Made by a program: the position numbers and the translations under genes
The notes under the pieces: model-generated
The model's input: only the letters and a program-made list of their open reading frames with translations
What the model was told of the DNA's origin: nothing
Database searches by the model: none
Source: Marichromatium gracile
GTDB taxonomy: Bacteria > Pseudomonadota > Gammaproteobacteria > Chromatiales > Chromatiaceae
Assembly: GCF_004343155.1 (NCBI RefSeq)
Contig: NZ_SMDC01000006.1
Location: 124,001 to 188,000 of the forward strand
Direction: 5' to 3'
DNA length: 64,000 nt
Shown: one piece after another, positions 1-8,329 of the stretch
Numbering within the stretch: the stretch's first letter is position 1
How the letters are laid out: each line of letters opens with the position of its first letter

Positions 1-65
1 CTCGACGTCAACGATTATCGGGGCCGTCGGAGCCCACAACTCATCCTGGAATCAGTACAACCGAT

Positions 66-596
66 ATGACCACAGACCACGATCCCACCGTGACCGAGGA
101 CGAGCTCGAACAGGATCTCGGCCCGAGCAGGAGCCAGATCAAGCGCGAGCGCCAGGCGCTGCAGGCGCTCGCCGAGCGCATGGTGGGGATGCCGCGCGCC
201 GAGCTGTTGCGGCTGTCGCTGAGCGAGGCGACCTGGGCGGCGATCGACGAGACGCCGCGGATCAAGGATCTGCGCGCGCGCAAGCGTCACTGGAAGCGGA
301 TCGCCAACCTGCTCGAACGCGAGGACATGGATGCCGTCCACGCCCTGCTCGACGAGGCCGATGCGCGCGAGCGCGCCGCCTCCGCGCGCCATCACCAACT
401 CGAACGCTGGCGCGAGCGCCTGATCGCCGAGGAGGCGGCGCTCGGCGAGTTCATCGACGCCTGCCCCCAGGTCGATCGTCAGCACCTGCGTCATCTGGTG
501 CGTGCGGCGCGGCGCGACGCCGAGCAAGGGCGTCCCGAGGCGCCGCGCAAGCTGTTTCGCTATCTGCGTGAGGTCATGGACGCCGCCGCCGACTGA
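66..596 (+). CDS. darP: DarP/YjgA family ribosome-associated protein
   Basis: 176-residue, highly charged and mostly helical protein matching the DarP (YjgA, DUF615) family, a late assembly factor that binds the 50S ribosomal subunit. The N-terminal SRSQIKRE stretch and the internal segment rich in Lys-Arg and Leu are typical, as is the length. It has no signal peptide or membrane segment, so it should be cytoplasmic. Upstream sequence is too short to show its neighbour; in many gammaproteobacteria this gene lies back to back with pmbA. An 80-base gap separates it from the next gene. Confidence 0.88.
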   Translation: MTTDHDPTVTEDELEQDLGPSRSQIKRERQALQALAERMVGMPRAELLRLSLSEATWAAIDETPRIKDLRARKRHWKRIANLLEREDMDAVHALLDEADARERAASARHHQLERWRERLIAEEAALGEFIDACPQVDRQHLRHLVRAARRDAEQGRPEAPRKLFRYLREVMDAAAD

Positions 597-676
597 GCGG
601 GATACTGCGCGCGGCCACCAGGTCCCGGCAGTCGCTGCCCGGTCTTCGAACTCAACCGAATGGATCCCTGTCTGCG

Positions 677-1690
677 ATGAGCACCCCAGATCGAACCCCC
701 TCCCGGCCGTCGCTGTCGGTCGTCATCCCGATGTACCAGGAGCTCGACAACGTCGAGCCGATGCTCGAACGCGTCCACCAGGGGCTGGCGGACTATGGCG
801 CGCCCTGGGAGCTGATCTGTGTCGACGACGGCAGCCGCGACGGCACCGGCGAGCGGCTGCGCGCCTGCGCCGAGCGCCGGGGCGGGCACGTGCGGGTGAT
901 CCGGCTGCGGCGCAACTTCGGCCAGACCGCGGCGATGCAGGCCGGATTCGAGAGCGCGCGCGGCGAGCTGATCGCCACCCTCGACGGCGACCTGCAGAAC
1001 GACCCGGCCGACATCCCGCGGATGGTCGACGCGTTGCTCGAACGCGATCTCGATCTGTTGCAGGGCTGGCGGCGGCGGCGCCAGGACGCGCTGGTGATGC
1101 GCAAGATCCCCTCGCGCATCGCCAACAAGCTGATCGGCAAGGTCACCGGGGTGGCGCTGCACGACTACGGCTGCAGCCTCAAGGTCTATCGCGCCGAGGT
1201 CATCCAGGAGGTGGCCCTGCTCGGCGAGATGCACCGCTTCATCCCGGTATGGGTGGCGGGGGTGACCGCGCCGCAGCGTATCGGCGAGATCGAGGTCGCG
1301 CACCAGGCGCGCCAGTTCGGCACCTCCAAGTACGGCATCTCGCGCACCTTCCGGGTGCTGGTCGACCTGCTCTCGGCCTTCTTCTTCCTGCGCTTCGGGG
1401 CGCGCCCGGGGCACTTCTTCGGCTTGATCGGGATCGCCTTCGGGGTGATCGGCGGGCTGCTGATGACCAACCTGCTGTGGGTGAAGTTCTGGCTCGGCGA
1501 GGACATCGGCGGCCGCCCGCTGCTGATCGTCGCCATCCTCATGCTGCTCGCCTCGGTGCAGTTGCTCACCACCGGGGTGCTGGCCGAGATGCTCACCCGC
1601 ACCTTCTTCGCCTCGGGTGATCGCAGCCACTTCCGTATCCGCTGGAGTTCGCCCGTCGAGACCGCCGGGTGGAAGGAGCCCGAGGCATGA
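677..1690 (+). CDS. Family 2 glycosyltransferase, ArnC/DPM-synthase-like, membrane anchored
   Basis: 337-residue GT2 enzyme. The catalytic GT-A domain fills roughly residues 10-230, starting with LSVVIPMYQE, then a VDDGSRDGT nucleotide-binding motif and a DGDLQND metal-binding motif. Two hydrophobic helices follow (about 235-310). This matches ArnC and polyprenyl-phosphate mannose/glucose synthases, which load a sugar onto undecaprenyl phosphate at the cytoplasmic face. The stop overlaps the start of the next gene (ATGA), an ArnT-like transferase that would consume such a lipid-linked sugar. Which sugar is used cannot be read from the sequence; no other arn genes are present. Confidence 0.85.
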   Translation: MSTPDRTPSRPSLSVVIPMYQELDNVEPMLERVHQGLADYGAPWELICVDDGSRDGTGERLRACAERRGGHVRVIRLRRNFGQTAAMQAGFESARGELIATLDGDLQNDPADIPRMVDALLERDLDLLQGWRRRRQDALVMRKIPSRIANKLIGKVTGVALHDYGCSLKVYRAEVIQEVALLGEMHRFIPVWVAGVTAPQRIGEIEVAHQARQFGTSKYGISRTFRVLVDLLSAFFFLRFGARPGHFFGLIGIAFGVIGGLLMTNLLWVKFWLGEDIGGRPLLIVAILMLLASVQLLTTGVLAEMLTRTFFASGDRSHFRIRWSSPVETAGWKEPEA

Positions 1691-3303
1691 GCCGGCCGGA
1701 GACCTCCCCGCTGACGCGGGCGCTGACCTCGCCGTGGCTGCTCGCCGCGGTGGTGCTGTTCGCCTTCTACTGGCAGCTCGGCGCGGTGCCGCTCTACGAC
1801 CTCGACGAGGGCGCCTTCACCGAGGCGACCCGCGAGATGCTCGCCAGCGGCAACTTCATCACCCCGCACAAGGACGGCGAGCCGCGCTACGACAAGCCGG
1901 TGCTGATCTACTGGCTGCAGGCGCTCTCGGCCTCCAGCCTGGGGTTCGACGAGTTCTCGCTGCGCCTGCCCTCGGCGCTGGCCGCCACACTCTGGGTGAT
2001 GGCGCTGTGGGGCTTCGTGCGCGCCCGGCTCGATGCGCCCACGGCGACCGTCGCCGCGCTGGTGATGACGCTCTCGCTGCAGGTCTCGCTGATCGCCAAG
2101 GCGGCGGTGGCCGATGCGGTGCTCAACCTCTTCATCGCGCTCGCCTTCTTCGAGATCTATCGCTATTTCCTCGATCCCGGCGCGCGCCAGAGCCGCAACG
2201 CGCTGCTGCGCGCCTATCTGTGGATGGGGCTCGGCTTCCTCACCAAGGGGCCGGTGGCGGTGTTCTTCCCGGTGGTGGTGAGCTTCCTGTTCTTCTGGTC
2301 GCAGGGGCGGCTCGAACGCTGGCTGCGCGCGGCCTTCGCGCCGCTCGGCTGGCTGGTGTTCGTGCTGGTGGCCGGTCCCTGGTACCTGGCGGTCTATCTC
2401 GATGACGGCGCCGGGTTCTTCCGCAGCTTCTTTCTCGAACACAACGCCGGGCGCTTCGGCGGCACCATGCACGGCCACTCGGGCTTCCCCGGCTATTATC
2501 TGGTGGTGCTGCCGCTGATCCTGTTGCCCTTCACCGGCTGGTTCCTCAGCCTGTTGCCGCGGTTGCGCGCGAGCTGGGCCGATCCGCTCGATCGCTTCCT
2601 GTGGCTGTGGTTCGCCACCGTGTTCCTGTTCTTCTCCTTCTCCGGGACCAAGCTGCCGCACTATCTGCTCTATGGCGCCGCGCCGCTGTTCATCCTCATG
2701 GCGCGCCACCGTGACGCCTTGACCAGCCGCGCGCTGGCGATGGTCCCGCCGCTGGTCTTCCTCGCGCTGCTGCTGGCGCTGCCGCTGGTGGTGCAGGTCG
2801 CCGCCGGGCAGGGCGGGCGCGCCCACGAGATCGCCCAGTTCGAGCTGGCGCTGCCGCTGCTCGGCCCGGCCTATCTGGCGCAGATCGCGCTCGCCACCGC
2901 GCTGGTGGTGGCGCTGGCGCTGTGGTCGCGCCCGGCGCTGTGGCAGCGTCTGGTGCTGGTCGGGCTGATCCAGACGGCGGTGGTCTATGGCACGGTGGTG
3001 CCGCGGGTGTTTGCGGTGATGCAGGCGCCGGTGAAGGAGGCCGGGCTGCTGGCGCGCGAGCTGGATCGTCCGACCGTGGTCTATCGCACCTCGATGCCGA
3101 GCTTCAGCGTCTATCGCGACGCCATCACCCCGCACCGTCCGCCGCGCGCCGGTGATCTGGTGTTCCTCCGCCTCGACAAGCTCGACCGGCTCGCCGAGGA
3201 CTATCCGCTGCTGCGCGGCGAGCAGCTCTACCGGCGCGGCCCGGTGGCGCTGGTGTTGATGCACCCGCGCGAGCAGGCACGGGTGCCGGGAGGTGAGGGA
3301 TGA
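1687..3303 (+). CDS. ArnT-like GT39/GT83 lipid-linked sugar transferase
   Basis: 538-residue polytopic membrane enzyme. An N-terminal helix is followed by the acidic loop motif LYDLDEGAFTEATREM near residue 35, the periplasmic catalytic site of ArnT and protein mannosyltransferase relatives. About ten more hydrophobic segments follow, then a soluble C-terminal domain. It should move a sugar from a polyprenyl phosphate donor to lipid A or another periplasmic acceptor. I chose the ATG at 1687, which overlaps the previous stop; an in-frame ATG at 1669 lies inside the preceding gene. It overlaps the PAP2 gene by four bases, so the three genes look like one translationally coupled operon. Confidence 0.85.
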   Translation: MSRPETSPLTRALTSPWLLAAVVLFAFYWQLGAVPLYDLDEGAFTEATREMLASGNFITPHKDGEPRYDKPVLIYWLQALSASSLGFDEFSLRLPSALAATLWVMALWGFVRARLDAPTATVAALVMTLSLQVSLIAKAAVADAVLNLFIALAFFEIYRYFLDPGARQSRNALLRAYLWMGLGFLTKGPVAVFFPVVVSFLFFWSQGRLERWLRAAFAPLGWLVFVLVAGPWYLAVYLDDGAGFFRSFFLEHNAGRFGGTMHGHSGFPGYYLVVLPLILLPFTGWFLSLLPRLRASWADPLDRFLWLWFATVFLFFSFSGTKLPHYLLYGAAPLFILMARHRDALTSRALAMVPPLVFLALLLALPLVVQVAAGQGGRAHEIAQFELALPLLGPAYLAQIALATALVVALALWSRPALWQRLVLVGLIQTAVVYGTVVPRVFAVMQAPVKEAGLLARELDRPTVVYRTSMPSFSVYRDAITPHRPPRAGDLVFLRLDKLDRLAEDYPLLRGEQLYRRGPVALVLMHPREQARVPGGEG

Positions 3304-4148
3304 GCGATTGGCGCACACGCCTGAGCATGCGGCTCGCCGCGCGGGCCGGGGCCGAATCGGCGGCGCTGCCGGGGGCGCGACGGCAGTGGCGCTGGGCGCT
3401 CGGCTGGCTGGCGGTGGGGGTGTTGCTCTATCTGGTCTGCGGCTATCACGCCGGCTTCCTGCGGCTCAATGCCGCGGCGGCCCTGGCCCCGGACTGGCTG
3501 TGGCAGTGGTTGACGCTGTTCGGCGACGAGCGTGTCGCCTTCGCGCTGGCGCTGCTCTTCTCGTGGCGGCGGCCCCGGTTGTTCTGGGCGCTGGTGCTGG
3601 CGGCGCTGCTGGCGATCCTCTACGCCCGTGGGCTCAAGCCGTTGGTCGATGCGGCACGCCCGCCGGCGGTGTTCGGCGCCGATGTCTTCAACCTGATCGG
3701 ACCGGGACACACCCGGCACAGCTTCCCCTCCGGGCACAGCGTCACCGCCGGGGTCTTTTTCGGGGTGCTGGCGGTGCACGCCCGCGCCTGGGGCTGGGTG
3801 TGGCTCGGTTGCGCCCTGCTGGTCGGCGCAAGCCGGGTGGCGTTGGGGGTGCACTGGCCGGTCGACGTCGCCTTCGGCCTCGCCGGTGGTGGGCTGGCGG
3901 CGTTGCTCGGGAGTTGGCTGGCCGCGCGCTGGCCGGGCGGCGCGACGCGCCCGCTGCCGCACCTGCTGCTGGTCGGCGTGGCCGCGCTGCTCGCCGTCTC
4001 GCTGCTGCTCGACAACGGCGGCTACGCCGCCGCGACCTGGCCGCTGCGACTGATTGCCGTGGCGGCGCTCTTCAGCGCGGTGGTCGGCTATCTGCCGGTG
4101 TGGCGGGGGGGAGAGGTCAACCACGAAGGCGCGAAGGACGCGAAGTGA
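3300..4148 (+). CDS. PAP2 family membrane phosphatase
   Basis: 282-residue polytopic protein with the three-part PAP2 signature: KPLVDAARPP near residue 115, PSGHSVTAG near 145, and SRVALGVHWPVDV near 180. These His and Asp residues form the catalytic site of lipid phosphate phosphatases such as undecaprenyl-pyrophosphate phosphatases. It probably recycles the lipid carrier or dephosphorylates lipid A for the two preceding transferases, whose operon it closes through an ATGA overlap. The last ten residues (VNHEGAKDAK) are encoded by the left arm of a dispersed repeat, so the natural C-terminus has probably been extended by repeat insertion. Confidence 0.85.
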   Translation: MSDWRTRLSMRLAARAGAESAALPGARRQWRWALGWLAVGVLLYLVCGYHAGFLRLNAAAALAPDWLWQWLTLFGDERVAFALALLFSWRRPRLFWALVLAALLAILYARGLKPLVDAARPPAVFGADVFNLIGPGHTRHSFPSGHSVTAGVFFGVLAVHARAWGWVWLGCALLVGASRVALGVHWPVDVAFGLAGGGLAALLGSWLAARWPGGATRPLPHLLLVGVAALLAVSLLLDNGGYAAATWPLRLIAVAALFSAVVGYLPVWRGGEVNHEGAKDAK

Positions 4149-4334
4149 GATGAGGGAAGAATGCGGTCGGTTGTAAGCTGCCAGCTACTTTTCAGCGGCT
4201 AGTCGTCAGCCGCCAGCTATCAGCCGCCAGTCGCCAGTCGGCGCTGCCTGTGAGCAAGGTATTGTGCTGGCGGCCGTCGGCTGGTCGCTGATGGCTCGAA
4301 AAATCTTCGTGTTCTTCGCGTCTTTGCGGTTCAA
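4117..4334. repeat. Dispersed intergenic inverted-repeat element, copy A
   Basis: Left arm 4117-4145 and right arm 4305-4334 are imperfect inverted repeats of a roughly 29-base sequence (TTGAACCGCRAAGGCGCGAAG-like). They enclose about 160 bases containing scattered CAGCCGCCAG heptads and their complements. The element lies between two convergent genes. Related copies are at about 19.6, 44.6 and 49.8 kb. The left arm is read as the C-terminus of the PAP2 protein. No transposase is encoded. Confidence 0.75.
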
Positions 4335-4384
4335 AGCAGCCGCCAGCCGCCGAGTGACTGGAAGCTGGTGGCTGCTCGCTGCCC

Positions 4385-5128
4385 TCAATGATACTGCTCG
4401 GTGGTGTACTGCCCCGGGGCGTGGCGGCGGTGGCGTTCGAGTCCGCGTGATTCGAGGATCGCCTTGGATTCCTTGATCATCGCCGAGTTGCCGCAGAGCA
4501 TGACGTGGCTGTCCTCGGGGGTGATGGTGGCACCGGCGCGTGATTCCAGGGTGCCCGAGACCAGCAGGTCGGTGATGCGGCCATAGAGCGCGTCCGGGGC
4601 CTCGGCGCGGCTGATCGCGGGGATGAAGGTGAAGCGCTCGCCATGGTGCGCGGCGATCTCGGCGAGGGTGTCGCCATAGGTGAGGTCGCTCGGCTGGCGC
4701 ACGCCGTGGACCAGGACCACGCGCTCGAAGCGCTCCCAGGGCGTGGCGGTGCGCAGGATCGACAGATAGACCCCGAGCGCGGTGCCGGTGGCGAGCAGCC
4801 ACAGGGTCTTGGCCGGTTGCACGGTGTCGAGGGTGAAGATGCCGCTGGCGCGCGTGGTGAGCCACACGGTATCGCCCGGCTCGAGGTCGGAGAGCCGGGG
4901 GGTGAGCGGCCCCTCGGGGATGGCGTTGAAATAGATCTCGGGTTCGGTCTGCCCGGGTGGATTGACCAGCGAGTAGGGGCGACCGACGCGCTCGCCATCG
5001 ATGTCCATCGCCACCTTGATGTACTGTCCGGCGCTGAAGGGCTCGAGCGTCGCCTCGAAGCGCATGCTGTAGAGCCCCTCGGCCCATCGCTGCTTGGCCG
5101 TTACCCTGCCTTTGACCCAGTCGCTCAT
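4385..5128 (-). CDS. fpr: Ferredoxin-NADP+ reductase
   Basis: 247-residue Fpr-type flavoprotein. It has the FAD-binding GRPYSLVNPP motif near residue 50, the NADP-site loop LLATGTALGVYLSIL near 110 and a late LCGNSAMIKE motif near 205. It passes electrons between NADPH and ferredoxin or flavodoxin in the cytoplasm. I chose the ATG at 5128 because AGGAG sits seven bases upstream; the reading frame extends 34 codons further but that part is not family-like. In a phototroph it could supply reduced ferredoxin or support the oxidative-stress response; it faces the divergent peroxidase gene across about 190 bases. Confidence 0.92.
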   Translation of the reverse strand: MSDWVKGRVTAKQRWAEGLYSMRFEATLEPFSAGQYIKVAMDIDGERVGRPYSLVNPPGQTEPEIYFNAIPEGPLTPRLSDLEPGDTVWLTTRASGIFTLDTVQPAKTLWLLATGTALGVYLSILRTATPWERFERVVLVHGVRQPSDLTYGDTLAEIAAHHGERFTFIPAISRAEAPDALYGRITDLLVSGTLESRAGATITPEDSHVMLCGNSAMIKESKAILESRGLERHRRHAPGQYTTEQYH

Positions 5129-5315
5129 CTTGGCTCCTCGAATGCTGTGCTGCTCATGACCCGCAAAGCGACGCGGGCGTGTTGATGGGTTCGGAGTAGG
5201 GGATGTGGGCGCGCCCTCGAGATTTTCCAACCAATTTGGTAGGAAATTATTGCAATGACGCGCACGGGCGCCATGTCTCGCTCCATGTCCGTCGATACCT
5301 CAGGAGAGATCCACC

Positions 5316-5858
5316 ATGAGATTGCCACTGTTCGCCCTCGGTCTGGCCGCGGCGACCCAGGTCGCGGCCGAGTCCCCCGCCTGTTCGTCTTTGCTCGACC
5401 TGGAAGTCCGTCGGCTCGCCGGGGACGAGCGGGTCAATCTCTGCGAGGCCTATCAGGGTAAGGTGATCCTGGTGGTCAACACCGCCAGCAAGTGCGGTTT
5501 CACCCCGCAATACGAGGGGCTGGAGGCGCTCTATCGCGATTACGCCGATCGTGGTCTGGTGGTGCTCGGCTTCCCCTCCAACGATTTCGCCAACCAGGAG
5601 CCGGGCGACGAGGCCGAGATCCGCGACTTCTGTCGTCTGACCTACTCGGTGGAGTTCCCGATGTTCGAGAAGGTGAGCGTCAAGCGTGGTCGTGCCGCGC
5701 CCCTGTTCGAGCGCCTGGCCGCCGCCGGGGCGCCCTATCCGAAGTGGAACTTCTACAAGTATCTGATCGATCGCGAGGGCAATCTGGTCGAGAGCTATTC
5801 GAGCATCACCAAGCCGCAGAGCGGTCGGCTGGTGCGGGCGATCGAGCGTTTGCTGTGA
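5316..5858 (+). CDS. Glutathione-peroxidase-family thiol peroxidase, exported
   Basis: 180-residue GPx-fold protein with an N-terminal hydrophobic signal sequence ending near AAES (residue 19). The peroxidatic cysteine is in the conserved NTASKCGFT motif near residue 56. FPSNDF follows near 86, and a WNFYKYLI segment carries the active-site Trp. Selenocysteine is replaced by Cys, as usual in bacteria. It should reduce hydroperoxides with thioredoxin-like or glutathione donors. A signal peptide is less common than in BtuE-type cytoplasmic enzymes and points to a periplasmic role. AGGAGAG lies just upstream of the ATG. Confidence 0.88.
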   Translation: MRLPLFALGLAAATQVAAESPACSSLLDLEVRRLAGDERVNLCEAYQGKVILVVNTASKCGFTPQYEGLEALYRDYADRGLVVLGFPSNDFANQEPGDEAEIRDFCRLTYSVEFPMFEKVSVKRGRAAPLFERLAAAGAPYPKWNFYKYLIDREGNLVESYSSITKPQSGRLVRAIERLL

Positions 5859-5880
5859 GCCGGGGAGGGCGCGCCCCGGC
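5859..5880. terminator. GC-rich hairpin between convergent genes
   Basis: GCCGGGG at 5859-5865 pairs with CCCCGGC at 5874-5880, directly after the peroxidase stop and before the 3' end of htpX. There is no U tract, so termination is inferred from position only. Confidence 0.4.
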
Positions 5881-5903
5881 GCACGGGCCGGGGCACGTGG
5901 GGA

Positions 5904-6773
5904 TCAGCCCGCCTGTTCGAGCGCGGCGATACGCCGTTCGAGCGGCGGGTGGCTGCTGAACAGGCTGCCGATCTTGCCGGAGATGCCGAAGGCGGCGAAC
6001 TCCTTGGCCTGAAGGTCCTGCGGCTCGTGGACCCGCTGCAGCGCGCGCAGCGCGTCGGCCATCTGGCGGCGGCTGGTGAGCGCGGCACCGCCGGCGTCGG
6101 CGCGGAACTCGCGATAGCGCGAGAACCACATCACGATCATGGTGGCGAGCACCGAGAGCAGGATCTCGGCGATGATCGAGACGACGAAGTAGCCGATTCC
6201 CGGTCCCTCCTCATTCTTGAAGATCACCCGGTCGACGGTATGGCCGATGATCCGCGCGAGGAACACCACGAAGGTGTTCACCACCCCCTGGATCAGTGCC
6301 AGGGTGACCATGTCGCCATTGGCCACGTGGCTGATCTCGTGGCCGACCACCGCCTCGACCTCCTGCTTGTTCATGTGTTGCAGCAACCCGGTGCTGACCG
6401 CGACCAGGGCGTCGTTGCGGTTCCAGCCGGTGGCGAAGGCGTTGGGCTGGGGTGAGTCGAAGATGCCGACCTCGGGCATGCGGATGCCGGCGCGCTCGGA
6501 CTGGCGGGCGACGGTCTCGAGCAGCCACTGCTCGAAGGGCGTCGACGGCTGCTCGATGATCTGCACCCGCATGCCGTGCTTGGCCAGCGTCTTGGAGAGG
6601 AACAGCGAGATCAGCGAGCCGCTGAAGCCGATGATCGCCGCCATCAGCAATAGCGCGCCCATGTCGAGCCCGCCCTGCTGGACCACACCGTCGATGCCGA
6701 ACAGGCGGAAGGCCACGCTGATGACGACCAATATCGCGAGGTTGGTCGCCAGGAAGAGGAAGATACGCATCAT
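5904..6773 (-). CDS. htpX: Membrane zinc metalloprotease HtpX
   Basis: 289-residue M48 protease, close to the E. coli length. It has two N-terminal transmembrane helices, the zinc motif VVGHEISHVANGD near residue 140 with both His ligands and the catalytic Glu, two more hydrophobic segments, and a downstream EFRADAGGA motif giving the third zinc ligand (Glu). It degrades damaged inner-membrane proteins with FtsH under envelope stress. The gene begins ATGATG at 6773; either codon could be used. It is monocistronic and convergent with the peroxidase gene. Confidence 0.95.
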   Translation of the reverse strand: MMRIFLFLATNLAILVVISVAFRLFGIDGVVQQGGLDMGALLLMAAIIGFSGSLISLFLSKTLAKHGMRVQIIEQPSTPFEQWLLETVARQSERAGIRMPEVGIFDSPQPNAFATGWNRNDALVAVSTGLLQHMNKQEVEAVVGHEISHVANGDMVTLALIQGVVNTFVVFLARIIGHTVDRVIFKNEEGPGIGYFVVSIIAEILLSVLATMIVMWFSRYREFRADAGGAALTSRRQMADALRALQRVHEPQDLQAKEFAAFGISGKIGSLFSSHPPLERRIAALEQAG

Positions 6774-6887
6774 GGAACGAGGCTCCTGGATCGTCGAACA
6801 AGGGGGCTACCACCCGGTTGGTTGAACCGATGGGGTAGGGTTGCGCTCCCTTGGACAGGCGGGATGAAAAAAATTTCCGCACAGGGG

Positions 6888-6916
6888 TAGACAAAGTCAA
6901 AAGATGTGCGTAGCAT
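6888..6916 (+). promoter_or_regulatory. Sigma-70-type promoter of the tRNA cluster
   Basis: TAGACA at 6888-6893 and TAGCAT at 6911-6916 are separated by 17 bases and lie 19 bases before the first tRNA. A preceding A/T-rich run (6867-6876) could act as an UP element. Confidence 0.6.
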
Positions 6917-6934
6917 ACGTGGTCTCAGGTCGCT

Positions 6935-7010
6935 GGGGCCATAGCTCAGCTGGGAGAGCGCAACACTGGCAGTGTTGAGGTCGGCGGTTCGATCCCGCCT
7001 GGCTCCACCA
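6935..7010 (+). tRNA. tRNA-Ala (anticodon GGC), copy 1
   Basis: 76-base cloverleaf with encoded CCA. The acceptor stem GGGGCCA pairs with TGGCTCC. The anticodon stem CAACA/TGTTG encloses CTGGCAG, giving anticodon GGC. The T-loop TTCGATC is intact. It reads GCC and GCU codons. The gene at 7204 is the same throughout. Confidence 0.96.
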
Positions 7011-7073
7011 AAATTCGGTAGTTCGGATCGGATCGCCTAGGCAGGCCCGGTCTGCAAGACTGAAAACGTTTCA

Positions 7074-7149
7074 GTCCCCATCGTCTAGTGGCCTAGGACA
7101 CCGCCCTTTCACGGCGGTAACCGGGGTTCGAACCCCCGTGGGGACGCCA
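7074..7149 (+). tRNA. tRNA-Glu (anticodon TTC)
   Basis: 76-base cloverleaf with encoded CCA. GTCCCCA pairs with TGGGGAC. The anticodon stem CCGCC/GGCGG encloses CTTTCAC, giving anticodon TTC, which reads GAA and, by wobble, GAG. The D arm contains GTCTAGTGG. It lies 63 bases after the first tRNA-Ala and is probably co-transcribed with it. Confidence 0.96.
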
Positions 7150-7203
7150 ACAAGCATAACGGGTTAGCGATTCGGCTGGCTAGTTCGTTGGAAGTACAAA
7201 GCC

Positions 7204-7279
7204 GGGGCCATAGCTCAGCTGGGAGAGCGCAACACTGGCAGTGTTGAGGTCGGCGGTTCGATCCCGCCTGGCTCCACCA
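7204..7279 (+). tRNA. tRNA-Ala (anticodon GGC), copy 2
   Basis: Second copy of the tRNA-Ala at 6935, 269 bases downstream; I see no base differences between the two genes. Anticodon GGC within CTGGCAG, with encoded CCA. Confidence 0.96.
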
Positions 7280-7341
7280 AATTCAGCCAAGAAAGACAGG
7301 ATCGCCTAGGCAGGCCCTGTCTTGACTGAGACCGAGTTTCA

Positions 7342-7417
7342 GTCCCCATCGTCTAGCGGCCTAGGACACCGCCCTCTCACGGCGGTAACCGGGGTTCGAA
7401 CCCCCGTGGGGACGCCA
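7342..7417 (+). tRNA. tRNA-Glu (anticodon CTC)
   Basis: Copy of the tRNA-Glu at 7074 with two visible changes: GTCTAGCGG in the D arm and CTCTCAC in the anticodon loop. The anticodon becomes CTC, which reads only GAG. GAG is the dominant Glu codon in this GC-rich genome. The fold and CCA end are intact. Confidence 0.95.
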
Positions 7418-7425
7418 ACAAGCAT

Positions 7426-7460
7426 ACGGGCCAGTCGCGAAAGCGGCTGGCCCGTTTTGC
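7426..7460 (+). terminator. Rho-independent terminator of the tRNA operon
   Basis: ACGGGCCAGTCGC (7426-7438), a GAAA loop, and GCGGCTGGCCCGT (7443-7455) form a long stem with one G-T pairing, followed by a T-rich tail. It lies nine bases after the last tRNA. Confidence 0.9.
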
Positions 7461-7513
7461 GTTTGGGGGCGGGCAAGGCGGCCCGCTCCGTGACCCTGCC
7501 GCAGGAGCCTTCC

Positions 7514-8314
7514 GTGCCCGCGCCCTTCTTCTCGCGCTATCTGGGGATCGACTATTCCGGGGCCGGCACCCCGGAGCAGCGATTGCCCGGAATCCGTGCC
7601 TACCGACTCGACGCTGACGACGACCTGCCGTCCGAGGTGTTCCCTGAGGGTTGTGCGCAACGCTGGAGTCGCCGTGCCCTGGCCGCGTGGCTCGAAACGG
7701 TGCTGCGCGAGCCGGTGCCGACCCTGGTCGGGGTCGATCATGCGCTTTCCTTTCCGCTCGACTACTTCGTCGCGCATGGGCTGAGGCACGACTGGCCGGT
7801 CTTCCTCGACGACTTCCAGTGTCACTGGCCGACCGATGGCGTCGGTGTCAGGGTCGAGGATGTGCGCCGCGGGCGCGTCGGGGCCGGGGCTGCGCGCAGT
7901 GGTGATGCGCGCTGGCGGCGCCTCACCGACCGTCGCGCCAGGGGCGCCAAGTCGGTGTTCCATTTCGACGTGCCCGGCTCGGTGGCCAAGTCGACCCATG
8001 CCGGGCTGCCCTGGGTGCGTCTGTTGCGCGCGCGGCTCGGTGGGCGGCTGCACTGCTGGCCGTTCGATGGCTGGACCCCGGCGCCGGGCCGGTCGGTGCT
8101 GGTCGAGGCCTATCCCGCACTCTATCGCGACGATGGCGATTGCATCGGGCTCACCCCGGATCAGTGCGATGCCCGTGCCGTGGCCTTGTGGCTGATGCGC
8201 GCGGATCGCGCCGGGCGACTCGATGAGCTGTTCACGCCTCCGCTCGATGCCGACGCCCGCCTCCATGCCGCCATCGAGGGTTGGATCATCGGCGTCGGCG
8301 CCCGCCGGGACTGA
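7514..8314 (+). CDS. Conserved hypothetical protein, possible RNase H-like fold
   Basis: 266 residues from the GTG at 7514. AGGAG at 7503-7507 supports this start; the frame runs back into the tRNA-Glu gene, which cannot be coding. The opening YLGIDYSG and a second strand TLVGVDHALSFP, each with an Asp at the strand end, recall the metal-binding Asp residues of RNase H-like or DUF429-type nucleases, but I cannot name the family. It has no signal peptide. It is monocistronic and follows the tRNA terminator. A role in nucleic-acid metabolism is only inferred. Confidence 0.7.
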   Translation: MPAPFFSRYLGIDYSGAGTPEQRLPGIRAYRLDADDDLPSEVFPEGCAQRWSRRALAAWLETVLREPVPTLVGVDHALSFPLDYFVAHGLRHDWPVFLDDFQCHWPTDGVGVRVEDVRRGRVGAGAARSGDARWRRLTDRRARGAKSVFHFDVPGSVAKSTHAGLPWVRLLRARLGGRLHCWPFDGWTPAPGRSVLVEAYPALYRDDGDCIGLTPDQCDARAVALWLMRADRAGRLDELFTPPLDADARLHAAIEGWIIGVGARRD

Positions 8315-8329
8315 AGAGCTGAACCAACG

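Larger units (their letters stand above)
6935..7417 (+). repeat. Tandem duplication of a tRNA-Ala/tRNA-Glu cassette
   Basis: Two units of about 269 bases, each tRNA-Ala then spacer then tRNA-Glu. Spacer parts are also shared, for example GGATCGCCTAGGCAGGCCC in both. Only the second unit carries the CTC anticodon. Confidence 0.9.

Noticed and set aside
7322-7513. Start of the RNase H-like protein inside the last tRNA-Glu
   Set aside because: It would translate a tRNA and a terminator; GTG at 7514 has a good AGGAG.
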